Assembly: GCF_017309385.1 (NCBI RefSeq)
Contig: NZ_JAFJMJ010000001.1
Location: 2,914,001-2,978,000, forward strand
DNA: 64,000 nt
Direction of reading: 5' to 3'
Source: Amycolatopsis sp. 195334CR
Lineage (GTDB): Bacteria > Actinomycetota > Actinomycetes > Mycobacteriales > Pseudonocardiaceae
Both the position numbers and the translations under genes were made by a program. How positions within the stretch are numbered: the stretch's first letter is position 1; each line of letters starts with the position of its first letter. Below, piece by piece: positions 41,751 through 51,869 of the stretch. The notes under the pieces are model-generated. The model worked only from the letters and a program-made list of their open reading frames with translations, searched no databases and was not told the DNA's origin.

Positions 41751-42671
41751 GTGAACCCCGTGCGATCAACGATCCTCGCCGCCGCAGGCAACGACCGCCT
41801 GCGCCGGCTCGTGGCCACCGCACCGGGTACGCGGTCGGTGGTCGACCGCTTCGTCGCCGGGGAGAGCTGCGCGCGGGCGGTCGAGGCGGTGCGTGCGCTC
41901 GCCTCGGACGGGCTCACCGCCACCCTGGACTACCTCGGCGAGGACACCACCGACGCCGAGCAGGCCGAGCGCACCGTGCGGACCTACCTGACCCTGCTCG
42001 ACCAGCTGCACGGCGAGGGGCTGGCGCCGCACGCGGAGGTGAGCGTCAAGCTGTCGGCGGTGGGGCAGAAGCTGTCCGAGCGGCTGACCATGGACAACGC
42101 CTACCGGATCTGCGCGGCGGCCGAGCAGTGCGGCACCACGGTGACCCTCGACATGGAGGACCACACCACCACCGACGCCACCCTGGCCACGGTCGCGGAG
42201 CTGCGCCGCACCTGGCCGTGGGTGGGGGCGGTGCTGCAGTCGTACCTGCACCGGACCGAGGCGGACGCGGTGGCGCTCGCCGGTTCCCGCGTCCGGTTGT
42301 GCAAGGGGGCCTACGCGGAACCGGAGTCCGTGGCCTTCGCCACCGCGCACGAGGTGGACCTGAGCTACGTGCGGGCGGCGAACGCGCTGCTGGCCGGCGA
42401 GGGTTACCCGATGTTCGCCACCCACGACCCGAGGCTGGTGGACATCCTCGGCGAGCGGGCGCGCTGGTACGGGCGCAAGCAGGGCAGCTACGAGTTCCAG
42501 ATGTTGTACGGGATCCGGCCGGACGAGCAGCGCCGGCTGGCCGGGGAGGGGGAGACCGTGCGGGTGTACGTCCCGTTCGGGGAGCAGTGGTACGGCTACC
42601 TGATGCGGCGCCTGGCCGAGCGCCCGGCGAACCTGAGCTTCTTCCTGCGCGCGCTGGCCAGCCGTTCGTGA
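41751..42671 (+). CDS. Proline dehydrogenase (monofunctional)
   Basis: The 306-residue FAD-dependent enzyme oxidises proline to pyrroline-5-carboxylate. The PRODH barrel shows SVKLSAVGQKL near 103, LDMEDHTTTDATL near 134, RLCKGAYAEPESVAF near 187, MFATHDPRL near 221 and YEFQMLYGIRPDEQRRL near 248. The GTG at 41751 lies 7 bases after a TAAAGT -10 (41738-41743). A proC gene, which makes proline by the reverse step, follows beyond the nuclease insertion. The stop overlaps the next start (GTGA at 42668-42671). Confidence 0.91.
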   Translation: MNPVRSTILAAAGNDRLRRLVATAPGTRSVVDRFVAGESCARAVEAVRALASDGLTATLDYLGEDTTDAEQAERTVRTYLTLLDQLHGEGLAPHAEVSVKLSAVGQKLSERLTMDNAYRICAAAEQCGTTVTLDMEDHTTTDATLATVAELRRTWPWVGAVLQSYLHRTEADAVALAGSRVRLCKGAYAEPESVAFATAHEVDLSYVRAANALLAGEGYPMFATHDPRLVDILGERARWYGRKQGSYEFQMLYGIRPDEQRRLAGEGETVRVYVPFGEQWYGYLMRRLAERPANLSFFLRALASRS

Positions 42672-43489
42672 GCGCAGCAGAAGAGGCCGTGCCGTTCGGC
42701 GCGGCGATTTCGGTCCGCTCGCTGGGCGACGGCACGTTCACCGCCGATCTGCGGCCGGAGTGGTCGATCGGCACCCACCCGCACGGCGGGTTCCTGCTGG
42801 CGCTGCTGGCCAGGGCCGCGCAGGCGGCGCTCGGCGAACGCGGGGAGTCGCAGGCGGAACCGCTGGTGGTCTCGGCCGAGTTCCTGCACCCGCCCGCCAT
42901 CGGGCCGGTGCTGCTGCGCACCGAGCTGCACAAGCTGGGCCGTCGCGCCACGGTGATCGGGGTGCGGCTGGAGCAGCGCGGGCGCAGTTGCGTCGAGGCC
43001 AGGGTGACCACCGGGCGGCTGCCCGTCCGGCGTCCGGAGTGGACGGACGTGCCGCCGGTGCCCGCCGAACCGCCGCCCGGCGCGATCCAGATCGGCGGCA
43101 ACACCGCCGAAGGCGCGTTCAACCTGGCGAAGGCCTGCGACGTGCGGCTCGACCCGTCGACCGTGGGGTACCTGGCGGGGCGGACCGCGGACGCGCCGAG
43201 GATCCGGCTGTGGGTCCGGCCGAGGGCCGGGCAGCCGGACCCGTTCTTCGCGCTGCTCGCCGGGGACGTGAACCCGCCGGTGGTGTTCAACGTGGGCCGG
43301 ATGGGGTGGGCGCCGACGGTGCAGCTGACCGCACTGGTCCGGTGCCGCCCCGCGCCCGGCTGGCTCCGCGTCCAGGTCGACTGCCGCTCGATCCACGAGT
43401 CCTGGTTCGACTCGGACGCCACGGTGATCGACTCGGCGGGTCGCCTGATCTGCCAGGCGCGCCAGCTGGCGCTGGCCCCCGGCAGCTGA
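42668..43489 (+). CDS. Hot-dog-fold acyl-CoA thioesterase family protein (Rv0499-like)
   Basis: A 273-residue double hot-dog protein of the TesB-like/acyl-CoA thioesterase type: WSIGTHPHGGFLLALLARAAQ at about 24-44, SAEFLHPPAIGPVLLRTE near 63, and a second half with a PTVQLTALVRCRPAPGWLRV strand near 215. Substrate unknown. It starts at GTG 42668, overlapping the proline dehydrogenase stop. Its 3' end faces the palindrome at 43530-43588. Confidence 0.75.
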   Translation: MSAAEEAVPFGAAISVRSLGDGTFTADLRPEWSIGTHPHGGFLLALLARAAQAALGERGESQAEPLVVSAEFLHPPAIGPVLLRTELHKLGRRATVIGVRLEQRGRSCVEARVTTGRLPVRRPEWTDVPPVPAEPPPGAIQIGGNTAEGAFNLAKACDVRLDPSTVGYLAGRTADAPRIRLWVRPRAGQPDPFFALLAGDVNPPVVFNVGRMGWAPTVQLTALVRCRPAPGWLRVQVDCRSIHESWFDSDATVIDSAGRLICQARQLALAPGS

Positions 43490-43529
43490 CCACCGCCCGT
43501 GCTACACCCATGCCGACCGCGCCCAGCTG

Positions 43530-43588
43530 AATGCTATGAGTGGGGCATTACTTGCATTCAACGCAAGTAATGCCCCACTCATAGCATT
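43530..43588. repeat. Long palindrome, left copy of a bracketing repeat
   Basis: Arms 43530-43555 and 43563-43588 pair perfectly over 26 bases with a 7-base loop. The 24-base core TGCTATGAGTGGGGCATTAC plus TTGC is identical to that of the palindrome at 44608-44668. It lies 41 bases after the thioesterase stop and 20 bases from the nuclease-like gene end. Confidence 0.8.
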
Positions 43589-43607
43589 GGACCTCCGGCA
43601 GAGCCCG

Positions 43608-44567
43608 TTATGAGGCGGGTAGCTGGAGCATGATCTGCGGGCGTGGGCGCTTCTTCGCGACCTCGTAGGCAGCGCGAAGTTCCTTGACCACCTCGCCCGG
43701 CTCTGCTGTCAACCGGCTGGGCAATGTCTGCAGGAAGACGATGCCCAGGCTCGTATAACGCGCGTTGCGCGCAAGCGTCTGGCGGTAGTCGGCGTGCTGG
43801 TAGTGATGTTCGAACGAGTCGATCTCCCAGGCGAGACCGACCTCATCGCACCACAGGTCGGGCATGGCGACGCATTCACCGGTGAGATCGAAGAGCGGAG
43901 TGTTGAGCCTGGCCGGTGGTAATCCGGCACGGCGCCAGATCGTGGCCGCCGTGGCCTCGGGCACCGAGCGGACGTCCTCGTCGAGGAGTTTCAGCAGTGC
44001 ACGCGGGAGGGCGGTGCCCCGGCGGCTGCCCGTCTCGAGTTCCGCGCAGAGCTCAGAGCGTGAGCAGAGGCCGGTGCGGACTGCCTCGATCAGCAGTGCG
44101 AGGACCGGATCCCGCTTGCGCACGCGTCTTACGCCGTCGAGCACCGCGCGAGCTGGGGGCGCGAGCGGGATGCCGTCGATCCACCTTGGTTCGGGCGGGT
44201 GGATGGTGCGTTCGACGAACGCGAAACCAGAGCTGCGCACTTGCTGGGTGGCCGGCAGCAAGAGGTGGATTTCGCTGCTGGTGGGCACGTTCCGCAGGCC
44301 GTACCGGCGGGCAGCCTCGAACCCGGTCACGATCCCGTGCCCCTCGGCGTGCAGCAATGCCGCTTCCACGCGTTGTCGCGGGGTTGGACTGGCTCTGGCG
44401 AGCAGCACGATTCCGGGTAAGAGATGCGTCCACGGACCACCGGGCTGGCAACGTCGGTACGTGGTGCTCTCTGGCACGGCCAAGCACCGCAGTTCGGCGG
44501 CGCGGATTACTCCGTACCTGGCGTGTTTGCGCAGGTAGGACTCGGTTGAATGCGGTAGACGGCTCAT
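43608..44567 (-). CDS. Nuclease-like protein (AbiEi-like N-terminus, DUF559/Vsr-like C-terminus)
   Basis: The 319-residue protein starts with an AbiEi-type winged helix segment (YGVIRAAELRCLAVPESTTYRR, residues about 17-39, given in part) and ends with a domain of the Vsr/DUF559 restriction-like fold: MPDLWCDEVGLAWEIDSFEHH near residue 233, with the acidic Asp and Glu of the active site, then FLQTLPSRL. This is the PD-(D/E)XK-type arrangement; catalytic lysine is not obvious. It has no partner toxin or methylase nearby. It interrupts an otherwise conserved gene order (thioesterase-proC) and is bracketed by two copies of the same palindrome, suggesting recent insertion. Confidence 0.65.
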   Translation of the reverse strand: MSRLPHSTESYLRKHARYGVIRAAELRCLAVPESTTYRRCQPGGPWTHLLPGIVLLARASPTPRQRVEAALLHAEGHGIVTGFEAARRYGLRNVPTSSEIHLLLPATQQVRSSGFAFVERTIHPPEPRWIDGIPLAPPARAVLDGVRRVRKRDPVLALLIEAVRTGLCSRSELCAELETGSRRGTALPRALLKLLDEDVRSVPEATAATIWRRAGLPPARLNTPLFDLTGECVAMPDLWCDEVGLAWEIDSFEHHYQHADYRQTLARNARYTSLGIVFLQTLPSRLTAEPGEVVKELRAAYEVAKKRPRPQIMLQLPAS

Positions 44568-44607
44568 GCGGCCGGATCCTGCCCGTCAACACCGACAGTT
44601 CCGGATC

Positions 44608-44668
44608 GATTGCTATGAGTGGGGCATTACTTGCGTTGATTGCAAGTAATGCCCCACTCATAGCAATC
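44608..44668. repeat. Long palindrome, right copy of the bracketing repeat
   Basis: Arms 44608-44634 and 44642-44668 pair perfectly over 27 bases with a 7-base loop (gttgatt). The loop of the left copy reads gttgaat on the other strand, so the two are the same element in opposite orientation, differing at the edges and one loop base. Confidence 0.8.
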
Positions 44669-44734
44669 AACCGGGGGTGGGGGCGGAGGAGGCCCGGGGC
44701 GGTGCGCGGCCGGGCGGGCCGGTGATAATCGGGT

Positions 44735-45541
44735 ATGGCTGTCATCGCGGTGCTCGGGGCGGGAAAGATCGGCGAGGCCCTTCTGTCGGGGCTGTTGCAC
44801 GGCGGGCGCAGGCCCGACGAGCTGCTGTTCACCGAGCGCTACCCGGAGCGCGTCGACGAGCTGACCCGCCGCTACGGCGTGCGCGGCGTCGACGTGCCCG
44901 AGGCCGCGAAGCTCGCCGACGTGCTGATCGTCGCGGTCAAGCCGCAGGACATCGAGCCGTTGCTCGACGAGCTGGGGCCGCTCCTGCGCCCCGAGACGCT
45001 GGTCGTCTCGCTGTGCGCGGGCCTGCCGACCGCCCTCTACGAGCGCCGCCTGGCCGAGGGCACCCCAGTCGTCCGGGTGATGCCGAACACCCCGATGGTG
45101 GTCGGCGAGGCGATGAGCGCGATTTCACCCGGTCGGTACGCCACCGCCGACCACTTGGCGCTCGTCGAAGAGCTGCTCACCTGCGTCGGCAGCGTGGTGC
45201 GCGTGCCCGAGTCGCAGCAGGACGCGGTCACCGCGCTCTCCGGTTCCGGCCCGGCGTACTTCTTCTTCCTGGTCGAGGCCATGATCGATGCGGGCATCCT
45301 GCTCGGCCTCCCGCGCAACATCTCGGAGAAGCTCATCGTGCAGTCGGCCGTCGGCGCGGCGAAGATGCTCGCCGAGACGGGCGAGCACCCGGTCACCCTG
45401 CGTGAGGCGGTCACCTCACCGGCGGGCACCACGATCAACGCGATCCGCGAACTGGAGAACCACGGCGTCCGCGCGGCGCTGCTCGCGGCCATCGAAGCGG
45501 CCCGCGACCGGTCGGTGGAATTGGGCAAGGCACACGACTGA
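44735..45541 (+). CDS. proC: Pyrroline-5-carboxylate reductase
   Basis: ProC makes proline from pyrroline-5-carboxylate using NADPH. The 268 residues open with the Rossmann motif VLGAGKIGEALLSGLL (6-21), then VAVKPQDIEPLL near 66, RVMPNTPMVVGEAM near 112 and the C-terminal TALSGSGPAYFFFLVEAMIDAG (in part, near 168) that binds P5C. A GATAAT (44724-44729) lies 5 bases before the ATG at 44735, so the message is probably leaderless. Equivalent to Rv0500. Confidence 0.94.
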   Translation: MAVIAVLGAGKIGEALLSGLLHGGRRPDELLFTERYPERVDELTRRYGVRGVDVPEAAKLADVLIVAVKPQDIEPLLDELGPLLRPETLVVSLCAGLPTALYERRLAEGTPVVRVMPNTPMVVGEAMSAISPGRYATADHLALVEELLTCVGSVVRVPESQQDAVTALSGSGPAYFFFLVEAMIDAGILLGLPRNISEKLIVQSAVGAAKMLAETGEHPVTLREAVTSPAGTTINAIRELENHGVRAALLAAIEAARDRSVELGKAHD

Positions 45542-45736
45542 CCGCCCCCGTTCCCCCAGGTGGCTGGCCAGCAAACGGGGGAATCCTGGCGATATCGGGC
45601 CTGGTTGGGGCCATTTCCGGTGACAGGCGTCGCATTAGTCTCACCTGTCCCGCTACCCTCGCTAGAAGCACGTGCGTGTCGGTACCGCCGGTGGGGAAGC
45701 CGCGCGGCGCGACACGTGTCGAAGGACGCGGTGACT

Positions 45737-45955
45737 ATGCCGACGAAGAAGAAACAAGAGGACCTGACACCACCACGCCAGGTCCAGTTCCTGACGGTTG
45801 CCGAGGTGGCCACGCTGATGCGGGTCTCCAAGATGACCGTCTACCGGCTCGTGCACTCGGGCGAACTCCCGGCCGTCAGGGTCGGGAAGTCGTTCCGGGT
45901 GCCGGAGAAGTCGGTGCACGAATACCTGGACAGCGCCTACTACGACGTGGGATGA
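45737..45955 (+). CDS. Excisionase-family small HTH protein (Rv0500A-like)
   Basis: The 72-residue protein is a winged helix of the MerR/excisionase type: FLTVAEVATLMRVSKMTVYRL at about 18-38 and GELPAVRVGKSFRVPEKSV near 42. In streptomycetes and mycobacteria a gene of this kind stands between proC and bS22, as here. It is a DNA-binding regulator, target unknown; BldC belongs to the same broad family. ATG 45737 follows an AAGGAC site. Confidence 0.82.
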   Translation: MPTKKKQEDLTPPRQVQFLTVAEVATLMRVSKMTVYRLVHSGELPAVRVGKSFRVPEKSVHEYLDSAYYDVG

Positions 45956-45969
45956 CACCTCCCCCGCCG

Positions 45970-45993
45970 ACCGGTGGCCGCGCGGCCACCGGT
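45970..45993. terminator. 24-base perfect palindrome
   Basis: Bases 45970-45993 are fully self-complementary (twelve-base arms, no loop), 15 bases after the HTH gene stop. It could terminate that gene or serve as a binding site near the bS22 promoter, whose TAACCT (45993-45998) touches its edge. Confidence 0.5.
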
Positions 45994-46073
45994 AACCTAG
46001 TAGGCCGCTCGTCCTGTTGCGCTGCACGCCGCGCCGGGCCGGGTGATCACTGACGAGAGGTTAAGGAGCACCT

Positions 46074-46175
46074 GTGGGCTCGGTCATCAAGAAGCGCCGC
46101 AAGCGCATGTCCAAGAAGAAGCACCGCAAGCTGTTGCGCCGCACGCGGATGCAGCGTCGCAAGCAGGGCAAGTGA
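46074..46175 (+). CDS. Small ribosomal protein bS22 (AURKAIP1/COX24 family)
   Basis: This 33-residue, extremely basic protein ([19 protein letters not shown] as its first 19 residues, ending RKQGK) is the actinobacterial bS22, a small-subunit ribosomal protein found in mycobacterial ribosome structures and encoded beside the excisionase-like gene (Rv0500B). AAGGAG lies seven bases before the GTG at 46074. It is too short for many gene finders. A hairpin terminator follows 45 bases downstream. Confidence 0.9.
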   Translation: MGSVIKKRRKRMSKKKHRKLLRRTRMQRRKQGK

Positions 46176-46220
46176 GCGGCGAACCACAGGTTCCATCGGC
46201 TGCGTGACCAACGCAGCGAA

Positions 46221-46249
46221 CGGCCCGTCCGGCTCAGCCGGGCGGGCCG
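46221..46249 (+). terminator. Hairpin terminator after bS22
   Basis: CGGCCCG (46221-46227), T, CCGGC pairs with GCCGG, G, CGGGCCG (46243-46249): a 13-bp stem including one G-U pair around a 3-base loop. The remaining 46250-46461 must hold the promoter of the epimerase gene. Confidence 0.65.
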
Positions 46250-46461
46250 CCGCCATTAGTGTGGTCCATCCCCGGAATCGGTTGAGCTGCGTTAACAGCT
46301 GGTAAGACGGTCTTCCGGCCCGCTCGTCGCGGGGTAACATCTCCGGTGCGTCAGCGCGATACGGTCTTGAGTAACCAGCCGCGCACCGAGTGACAGCGTC
46401 CGGAGTTGCGGCTGTCCCGCCCGAGAGACCCGATGCCCGCACAATCCCGCCAGGGGGCCGA

Positions 46462-47507
46462 ATGCCGTCCAGAATCGTGCTCGTCACCGGAGTCGGCGGA
46501 GAGCTCGGCGGGCGCCTGCTCGCCCGGCTCGGCAGCAACCCCGACTTCGAGCGCGTGATCGGCGTCGACACCACCTCCCCGGCCAAGTCCGTGCTCCAGC
46601 GCATGGGCCGGGCCGAGTTCGTCCGCGCCGACATCCGCAACCCGCTGATCGCCAAGGTGATCAGCACCGCACAGGTCGACACCGTGGTGCACGCCTCCAC
46701 CACCTGCCACCCGGCCGCCCCCGGCCGCCGGACGGCGATCAAGGAGGTGAACGTGATCGGCACCATGCGCCTGCTCGCCGCGTGTCAGCGATCGCCGCAG
46801 GTGCGCAAGCTGGTGGTGAAATCCACCGCCGCGGTCTACGGCGCCAGTTCGCGGTCGCAGGCGGTGTTCACCGAGGACTCCGAGCTCATCCCCACCTCCA
46901 GCAGCGGGTACGCCAAGGACGCGGTGGAGATGGAGGGGTACGTGCGCGGGCTCTCGCGCCGCCGCCCGGACATCACCATCACCATGGCGCGGTTCACCAA
47001 CCTGATCGGCCCCGAGGTCGACACCGTGCTCTCGCGCTACTTCTCGCTCCCGGTGGTCCCGACCGTGCTCGGCTACGACGCGCGGATGCAGCTGCTGCAC
47101 TCCTCGGACGCGCTGGCCGTGCTGGAACAGGCCACGCTGGAGGACAAACCCGGGGTGTTCAACGTGGGTAGCGAGGGGGTACTCACCCTCTCGCAGGCGA
47201 TCCGGCGAGCCGGCCGAGTCGAGTTGCCGATGCCGCGCGGTGTGGTGCCGTCGGTCGGCAAGGTGCTCCGCGGGGCGAAGCTGGTGGACTTCTCCGCCGA
47301 CCAGGTGCGGTTGCTGAACTTCGGCCGCGTGGTGGACACCACCAAGCTCAAGCGGGAGTTCGGGTACACGCCCCGGTGGACCACCCGCGAGGCGTTCGAC
47401 GACTACGTGCAGGGGCGCGGGCTGCGGCCGGTGCTCGACGGCCCGCGGCTGGCCAAGCTGGCAGGCAAGGTGGCCGTCGCCGCCGCCACCGGTCAGGCCG
47501 GCGGGCG

Positions 47508-47511
<4 letters not shown>
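46462..47511 (+). CDS. NAD-dependent epimerase/dehydratase, SDR family (GalE2/Rv0501-like)
   Basis: A 349-residue extended SDR: Rossmann loop VTGVGGELGGRLLARL at about 7-22, MGRAEFVRADIRNPLIAKVI near 49, HAST near 79, and the catalytic Tyr replaced by SGYAKDAVEMEGYVRG near 153 (Tyr/Lys kept as YAKD). It resembles M. tuberculosis GalE2, whose sugar-nucleotide substrate is uncertain. ATG 46462 is chosen with CAGGGGG upstream; an in-frame GTG at 46390 would add 24 residues. Its stop overlaps the acyltransferase start (ATGA at 47508-47511). Confidence 0.83.
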
Positions 47512-48581
<1,070 letters not shown>

Positions 48582-48593
48582 GCTACGGGAAAG

Positions 48594-48794
48594 TTCGGCG
48601 TGGCTTGCGTGGCGGTGCGGGTGGCGGAACCTCAGGCGTCTTCTCGCTCCGGGATCTCCACCTCATGAATAACCGATTCACCACGGTGAAGCTGTCCTCG
48701 CGAGAAGCCGCCTGAGAACCCGCTGCGGTGCGAGCTGACGGCCCACAGCAAGCGGCTCCGCCGCTTCGGCGTGGCTGGCGTGGCTGGCGTGGCG
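48594..48794. repeat. MITE-like palindrome between direct repeats
   Basis: CTCAGGCG... arms at 48631-48647 and 48700-48716 pair over 17 bases with one mismatch and enclose a shorter repeat (TTCACC-ac-GGTGAA, about 48677-48690), making an 86-base element. It is bracketed by related direct repeats of TTCGGCGTGGCTTGCGTGGC (48594-48614, one base longer) and 48765-48794, the latter with three GCGTGGC units in tandem. No gene is supported. The layout suggests a small non-autonomous element or expanding repeat. Confidence 0.5.
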
Positions 48795-48802
48795 ACCGTG
48801 CG

Positions 48803-49795
48803 TCAGCGGCGGCGGTACGCCAGGCCCGCCGCGACCGCGCCGGCGACGGCGCCCGCGCCCAGGACGGAGGGCACGCCGATCTTGGCGGCCTTCCGGCCGG
48901 TGCGGAAGTCCCGGATCTCCCAGCCCCGCGCCCGCGCGACCTCCCGCAGGCCCGAGTCCGGGTTCACCGCGACCGAGGTGCCCACCGCGGACAGCATCGG
49001 GATGTCGTTCGACGAGTCCGAGTACGCGGTGCAGCGGCGCAGGTTCAGGCCCTCACGCGCGGCCAGCGCCCGCACCGCGTGGGCCTTCGCGCGCCCGTGC
49101 AGCAGGTCACCGACGAGCCGTCCGGTGTAGACACCGTCGACGCTTTCCGCCACCGTGCCGAGCGCGCCGGTCAGGCCGAGCCGCCGCGAGATGATGGCGG
49201 CCAGCTCCACCGGGGTGGCGGTGACCAGCCAGACCCGCTGCCCGGCGTCAAGGTGCATCTGCGCCAGCGCCCTGGTGCCGGACCAGATCTTCTCGGCCAT
49301 CAGCTCGTCGTAGATTTCCTCGCCGACGTCGACCATCTCCTGCACCGTGCGACCGGCCACAAAGGACAGGCCCTTCTCCCGGTGCGACTTGATGTCGTCG
49401 TGGTTCTCCCGGCCGCCGACCCGGAACTTCAGCTGCTGCCAGGCGAACCCGGCCAGGTCGGAGGTGGTGAAGAAGTTCCGCGAGGCCAGCCCGCGCACGA
49501 AGTGGAAGATCGACGCGCCCATCATCATCGTGTTGTCCACGTCGAAGAAGGCGGCGGCGGTCAGGTCCGGCGGCGCGGCGGCGACCGGGGGCTCGGCCCC
49601 GTCGGCCTCGGCCGGCCCGGCGACCGGCTCCGGCGGCACCGTACCGGCGGCCAGGTCCTGCGCGGGAACGGTCAGCACGGCGGACGGCGACTGCTCCATC
49701 GCGACGGCGGCCTCGGCGGAGGCCTCACCGGCCAGTTCCGCGAGCCGCTCCAGTTCCTGACTCTTATCCTTGCCACTCCACCGCGACACGCTCAC
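48803..49795 (-). CDS. HAD-IB family phosphatase (SerB1/Rv0505c-like)
   Basis: The 330-residue protein has a disordered, Pro/Ala-rich first 75 residues, then a HAD-IB core: nucleophile motif FFDVDNTMM (Asp85, Asp87), VTATP near 199 (motif II), [10 protein letters not shown] near 238 (motif III Lys) and [11 protein letters not shown] near 258 (motif IV). A C-terminal hydrophobic segment (about 305-330) may anchor it. SerB1 homologues are annotated as phosphoserine phosphatases but the true substrate is uncertain. GTG 49795 is the start. It faces the acyltransferase gene across the repeat region. Confidence 0.83.
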   Translation of the reverse strand: MSVSRWSGKDKSQELERLAELAGEASAEAAVAMEQSPSAVLTVPAQDLAAGTVPPEPVAGPAEADGAEPPVAAAPPDLTAAAFFDVDNTMMMGASIFHFVRGLASRNFFTTSDLAGFAWQQLKFRVGGRENHDDIKSHREKGLSFVAGRTVQEMVDVGEEIYDELMAEKIWSGTRALAQMHLDAGQRVWLVTATPVELAAIISRRLGLTGALGTVAESVDGVYTGRLVGDLLHGRAKAHAVRALAAREGLNLRRCTAYSDSSNDIPMLSAVGTSVAVNPDSGLREVARARGWEIRDFRTGRKAAKIGVPSVLGAGAVAGAVAAGLAYRRR

Positions 49796-49854
49796 CGCCT
49801 CCGATTTGTGGGAAACGCCTGTGCACAGGGTAGCGAGCCGGAGTGGCCGCCGGG

Positions 49855-50913
49855 TTACCAGCCGACCCTCACCTCGGGCAATCCCGGCAACAGTGGGGGA
49901 AGTCTCAGGAGTTCACCAGGTGGCGGCGGCATTATCGGCGGCCTGGGCCGCGTGACCGGTGGTGGCGCTTCGGTCACCGGTGGTGCCGGGAGCGAGGGCG
50001 CGACGAGGACCGGCGTGGCCGTGATCGGGCGGTCGTCGACCGGCGGCGTGGCCACCGTGGGTGACTCCGGCCGGTCCACCGGCACGAGCGCCGGGTCGTC
50101 GGGATCGGCAGGGGCGCCGGGATCGGCCGGTACGGCGGGTGGCGGACTGCCGTCACCGCAGCCGGCCGTGGCGGGCAGTGCGCCCAGGTCGTCGTGCTTG
50201 CCCGAGGTGATCTGGTAGCAGCTCATCCGCTCGGCGAGCGCGGCCGCACGCCGGTCGACCCGGTCCATCAGTACGACAGCGTTGTCAAAGGCGACACTGG
50301 CTCCTTCCGGCACCGAAGGTCGCAGGTCGGCGAGCACCCGCGCCTGCTCGGCGGCCCACGACCGCAGGCCGGTGAGCTGCGCGCCGGAGGTCCCGGTGGC
50401 GACCGCGGTCAGCTCGGCGGTGCCCTCCCGGGCGGCCTGGCCGAAGCTGTCCAGGGTGGCCCGGAACTCCGCGGCGTCGCGGCCACCGAGTTCACGGAGT
50501 TCGGCGAGCCGCCCGCCCGCGTGGTCGAGCCGCTTGCCCGCCCTGGCCTCGTCGTCGAAGGTCAGCCCGACGGTGGCGGTCTCACCAGCGAGTTTCATGC
50601 CGTAGAGGGAGTCGCCGGGCAGGGCGTCCCCGGCGAGGGCCACGCCGAGACCACCGATCCCGATCAAGCCGGCCAGCCCGCCCGCGATCACCGGACCCCA
50701 CCGCGTGCGGCGCCGCGGTGGGGGCACGACCGGACGCGCCTCGATGGCGGCGGCGATGCGCTCCCTGGTCTCCGGACCGGGGGTGGCGGTGTTGCCGAGC
50801 CTGCGGAGCTGGCCGACCAGGTCCAGCTCGTGGCGGAACTCGTCGTCGTCCGGCGACGGGTCCTCGACGGCGCGCGCGAACCGGTCGCGCTCACGCTCCC
50901 ACGGCAACTTCAC
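49855..50913 (-). CDS. Single-pass membrane anti-sigma-like protein (RsbN-like, DUF5667)
   Basis: The 352-residue protein has a cytosolic N-terminal part (1-70), one membrane helix at about 73-94, and an extracytoplasmic DUF5667 domain ([20 protein letters not shown] at about 98-117) followed by a long Pro-rich tail from about 250. It lies directly downstream of a BldN-type sigma factor gene, the arrangement of bldN-rsbN in streptomycetes, where RsbN is the anti-sigma factor holding BldN inactive. Binding to the sigma factor is inferred from this context. GTG 50913 is the start. Confidence 0.75.
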   Translation of the reverse strand: MKLPWERERDRFARAVEDPSPDDDEFRHELDLVGQLRRLGNTATPGPETRERIAAAIEARPVVPPPRRRTRWGPVIAGGLAGLIGIGGLGVALAGDALPGDSLYGMKLAGETATVGLTFDDEARAGKRLDHAGGRLAELRELGGRDAAEFRATLDSFGQAAREGTAELTAVATGTSGAQLTGLRSWAAEQARVLADLRPSVPEGASVAFDNAVVLMDRVDRRAAALAERMSCYQITSGKHDDLGALPATAGCGDGSPPPAVPADPGAPADPDDPALVPVDRPESPTVATPPVDDRPITATPVLVAPSLPAPPVTEAPPPVTRPRPPIMPPPPGELLRLPPLLPGLPEVRVGW

Positions 50914-50973
50914 GGCTGGCTAACGAACAGCGGATAACGACAGTTACGGCGTACTGGCCAGTATCAATCCGGG

Positions 50974-51654
50974 TTACCGCAAACCGCTCGGCATGAGCTG
51001 GGCCAGCCGCCGGACCGCGCGGTGCTGCAGTGCCTTGATGGCGCCCTCGTTGCGGTTCATGATCTCCGCCGTCTCGGCCACCGAGAGCCCCTGCATGAAC
51101 CGCAGCAGAATGCATTCGCGCTGGTCACTGCCCAGCTCGTCGATGCAGCGGAACAGCTCGGAGCTGGTCGCGCGGCTGATCACCTGCTGCTCGGGCCCGG
51201 CCGGGCTCTGCGCGGTGGACCCGGTGAACGGGCTCGCCCCGCCCTCGGCCACCTCGTCGGTGACCACTTCGAGGCGGAAGCGGCTGGACTTCACGTGGTC
51301 GAGGATCAGGTTGCGGGCGATGGTGACGAACCAGGCGCCGACGTCCCGGCCCTGGTAGGTGACCGAGGTGATCCGGCGCAGCGCGCGCAGGAAGGTCTCA
51401 CTGGTCACGTCCTCGGCCAGGTCGCGGTCGCCGAGGCGGAACAGCACGTACCGGAAGACCATGTCGACGTACCGGTCGTACAGCTTGCCGAAGGCGCCGG
51501 CGTCGCCCTGCTGGGCGGCGTGCACCAGGTCCCACGCCTCGGCCTTGACGGCCTCGGCCTGCGCGGCGCGCTGCGCGGCGACGGCCCGGCGGCTCGGCGC
51601 GCTCGTGCCGATGAGCGTGCCCGAACCCCCGGCCAAGGCGACCTGCAGGCTCAT
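50974..51654 (-). CDS. bldN: BldN-type ECF sigma factor
   Basis: A 226-residue ECF sigma factor with a 48-residue N-terminal extension before region 2 (YDRYVDMVFRYVLFRLGDRD near 62-81, DLAEDVTSETFLRALRRI following) and region 4 near 173-220 (LSVAETAEIMNRNEGAIKAL). BldN of streptomycetes has a removed pro-sequence of this kind, and controls aerial growth genes. ATG 51654 is selected over upstream in-frame codons because GGGAGG lies 9-14 bases before it. It is followed by the anti-sigma-like gene and diverges from the ligase gene at about 51.8 kb. Confidence 0.8.
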   Translation of the reverse strand: MSLQVALAGGSGTLIGTSAPSRRAVAAQRAAQAEAVKAEAWDLVHAAQQGDAGAFGKLYDRYVDMVFRYVLFRLGDRDLAEDVTSETFLRALRRITSVTYQGRDVGAWFVTIARNLILDHVKSSRFRLEVVTDEVAEGGASPFTGSTAQSPAGPEQQVISRATSSELFRCIDELGSDQRECILLRFMQGLSVAETAEIMNRNEGAIKALQHRAVRRLAQLMPSGLR

Positions 51655-51869
51655 CGATCCGCACCTCCCGGGCCCCGTTGGCGAGTCGTCAGTCCGTCGC
51701 TGAGTGATCAACACCACCTCAGGACCAGTGCAGCATACGTGTTGTTACCGCGAAGTAGGTAGTGGTGTTCCGGTGATGTGACCGCCACGAACGGGCGATA
51801 TCCCCGCTTCGGGGGAGGGGGATGACAGACTGGTTACGGTGTGGGTGCGCTCGCGGAAGGGGTTGGGAT

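Noticed and set aside
43501..43529. The thioesterase 3' palindrome as a simple terminator only
   Set aside because: The identical core in a second copy 1.1 kb away argues for a repeat family in addition to possible termination.
46390..46461. Upstream GTG as the epimerase start
   Set aside because: Possible, but the extra 24 residues have no conserved feature and the ATG at 46462 has a ribosome site.
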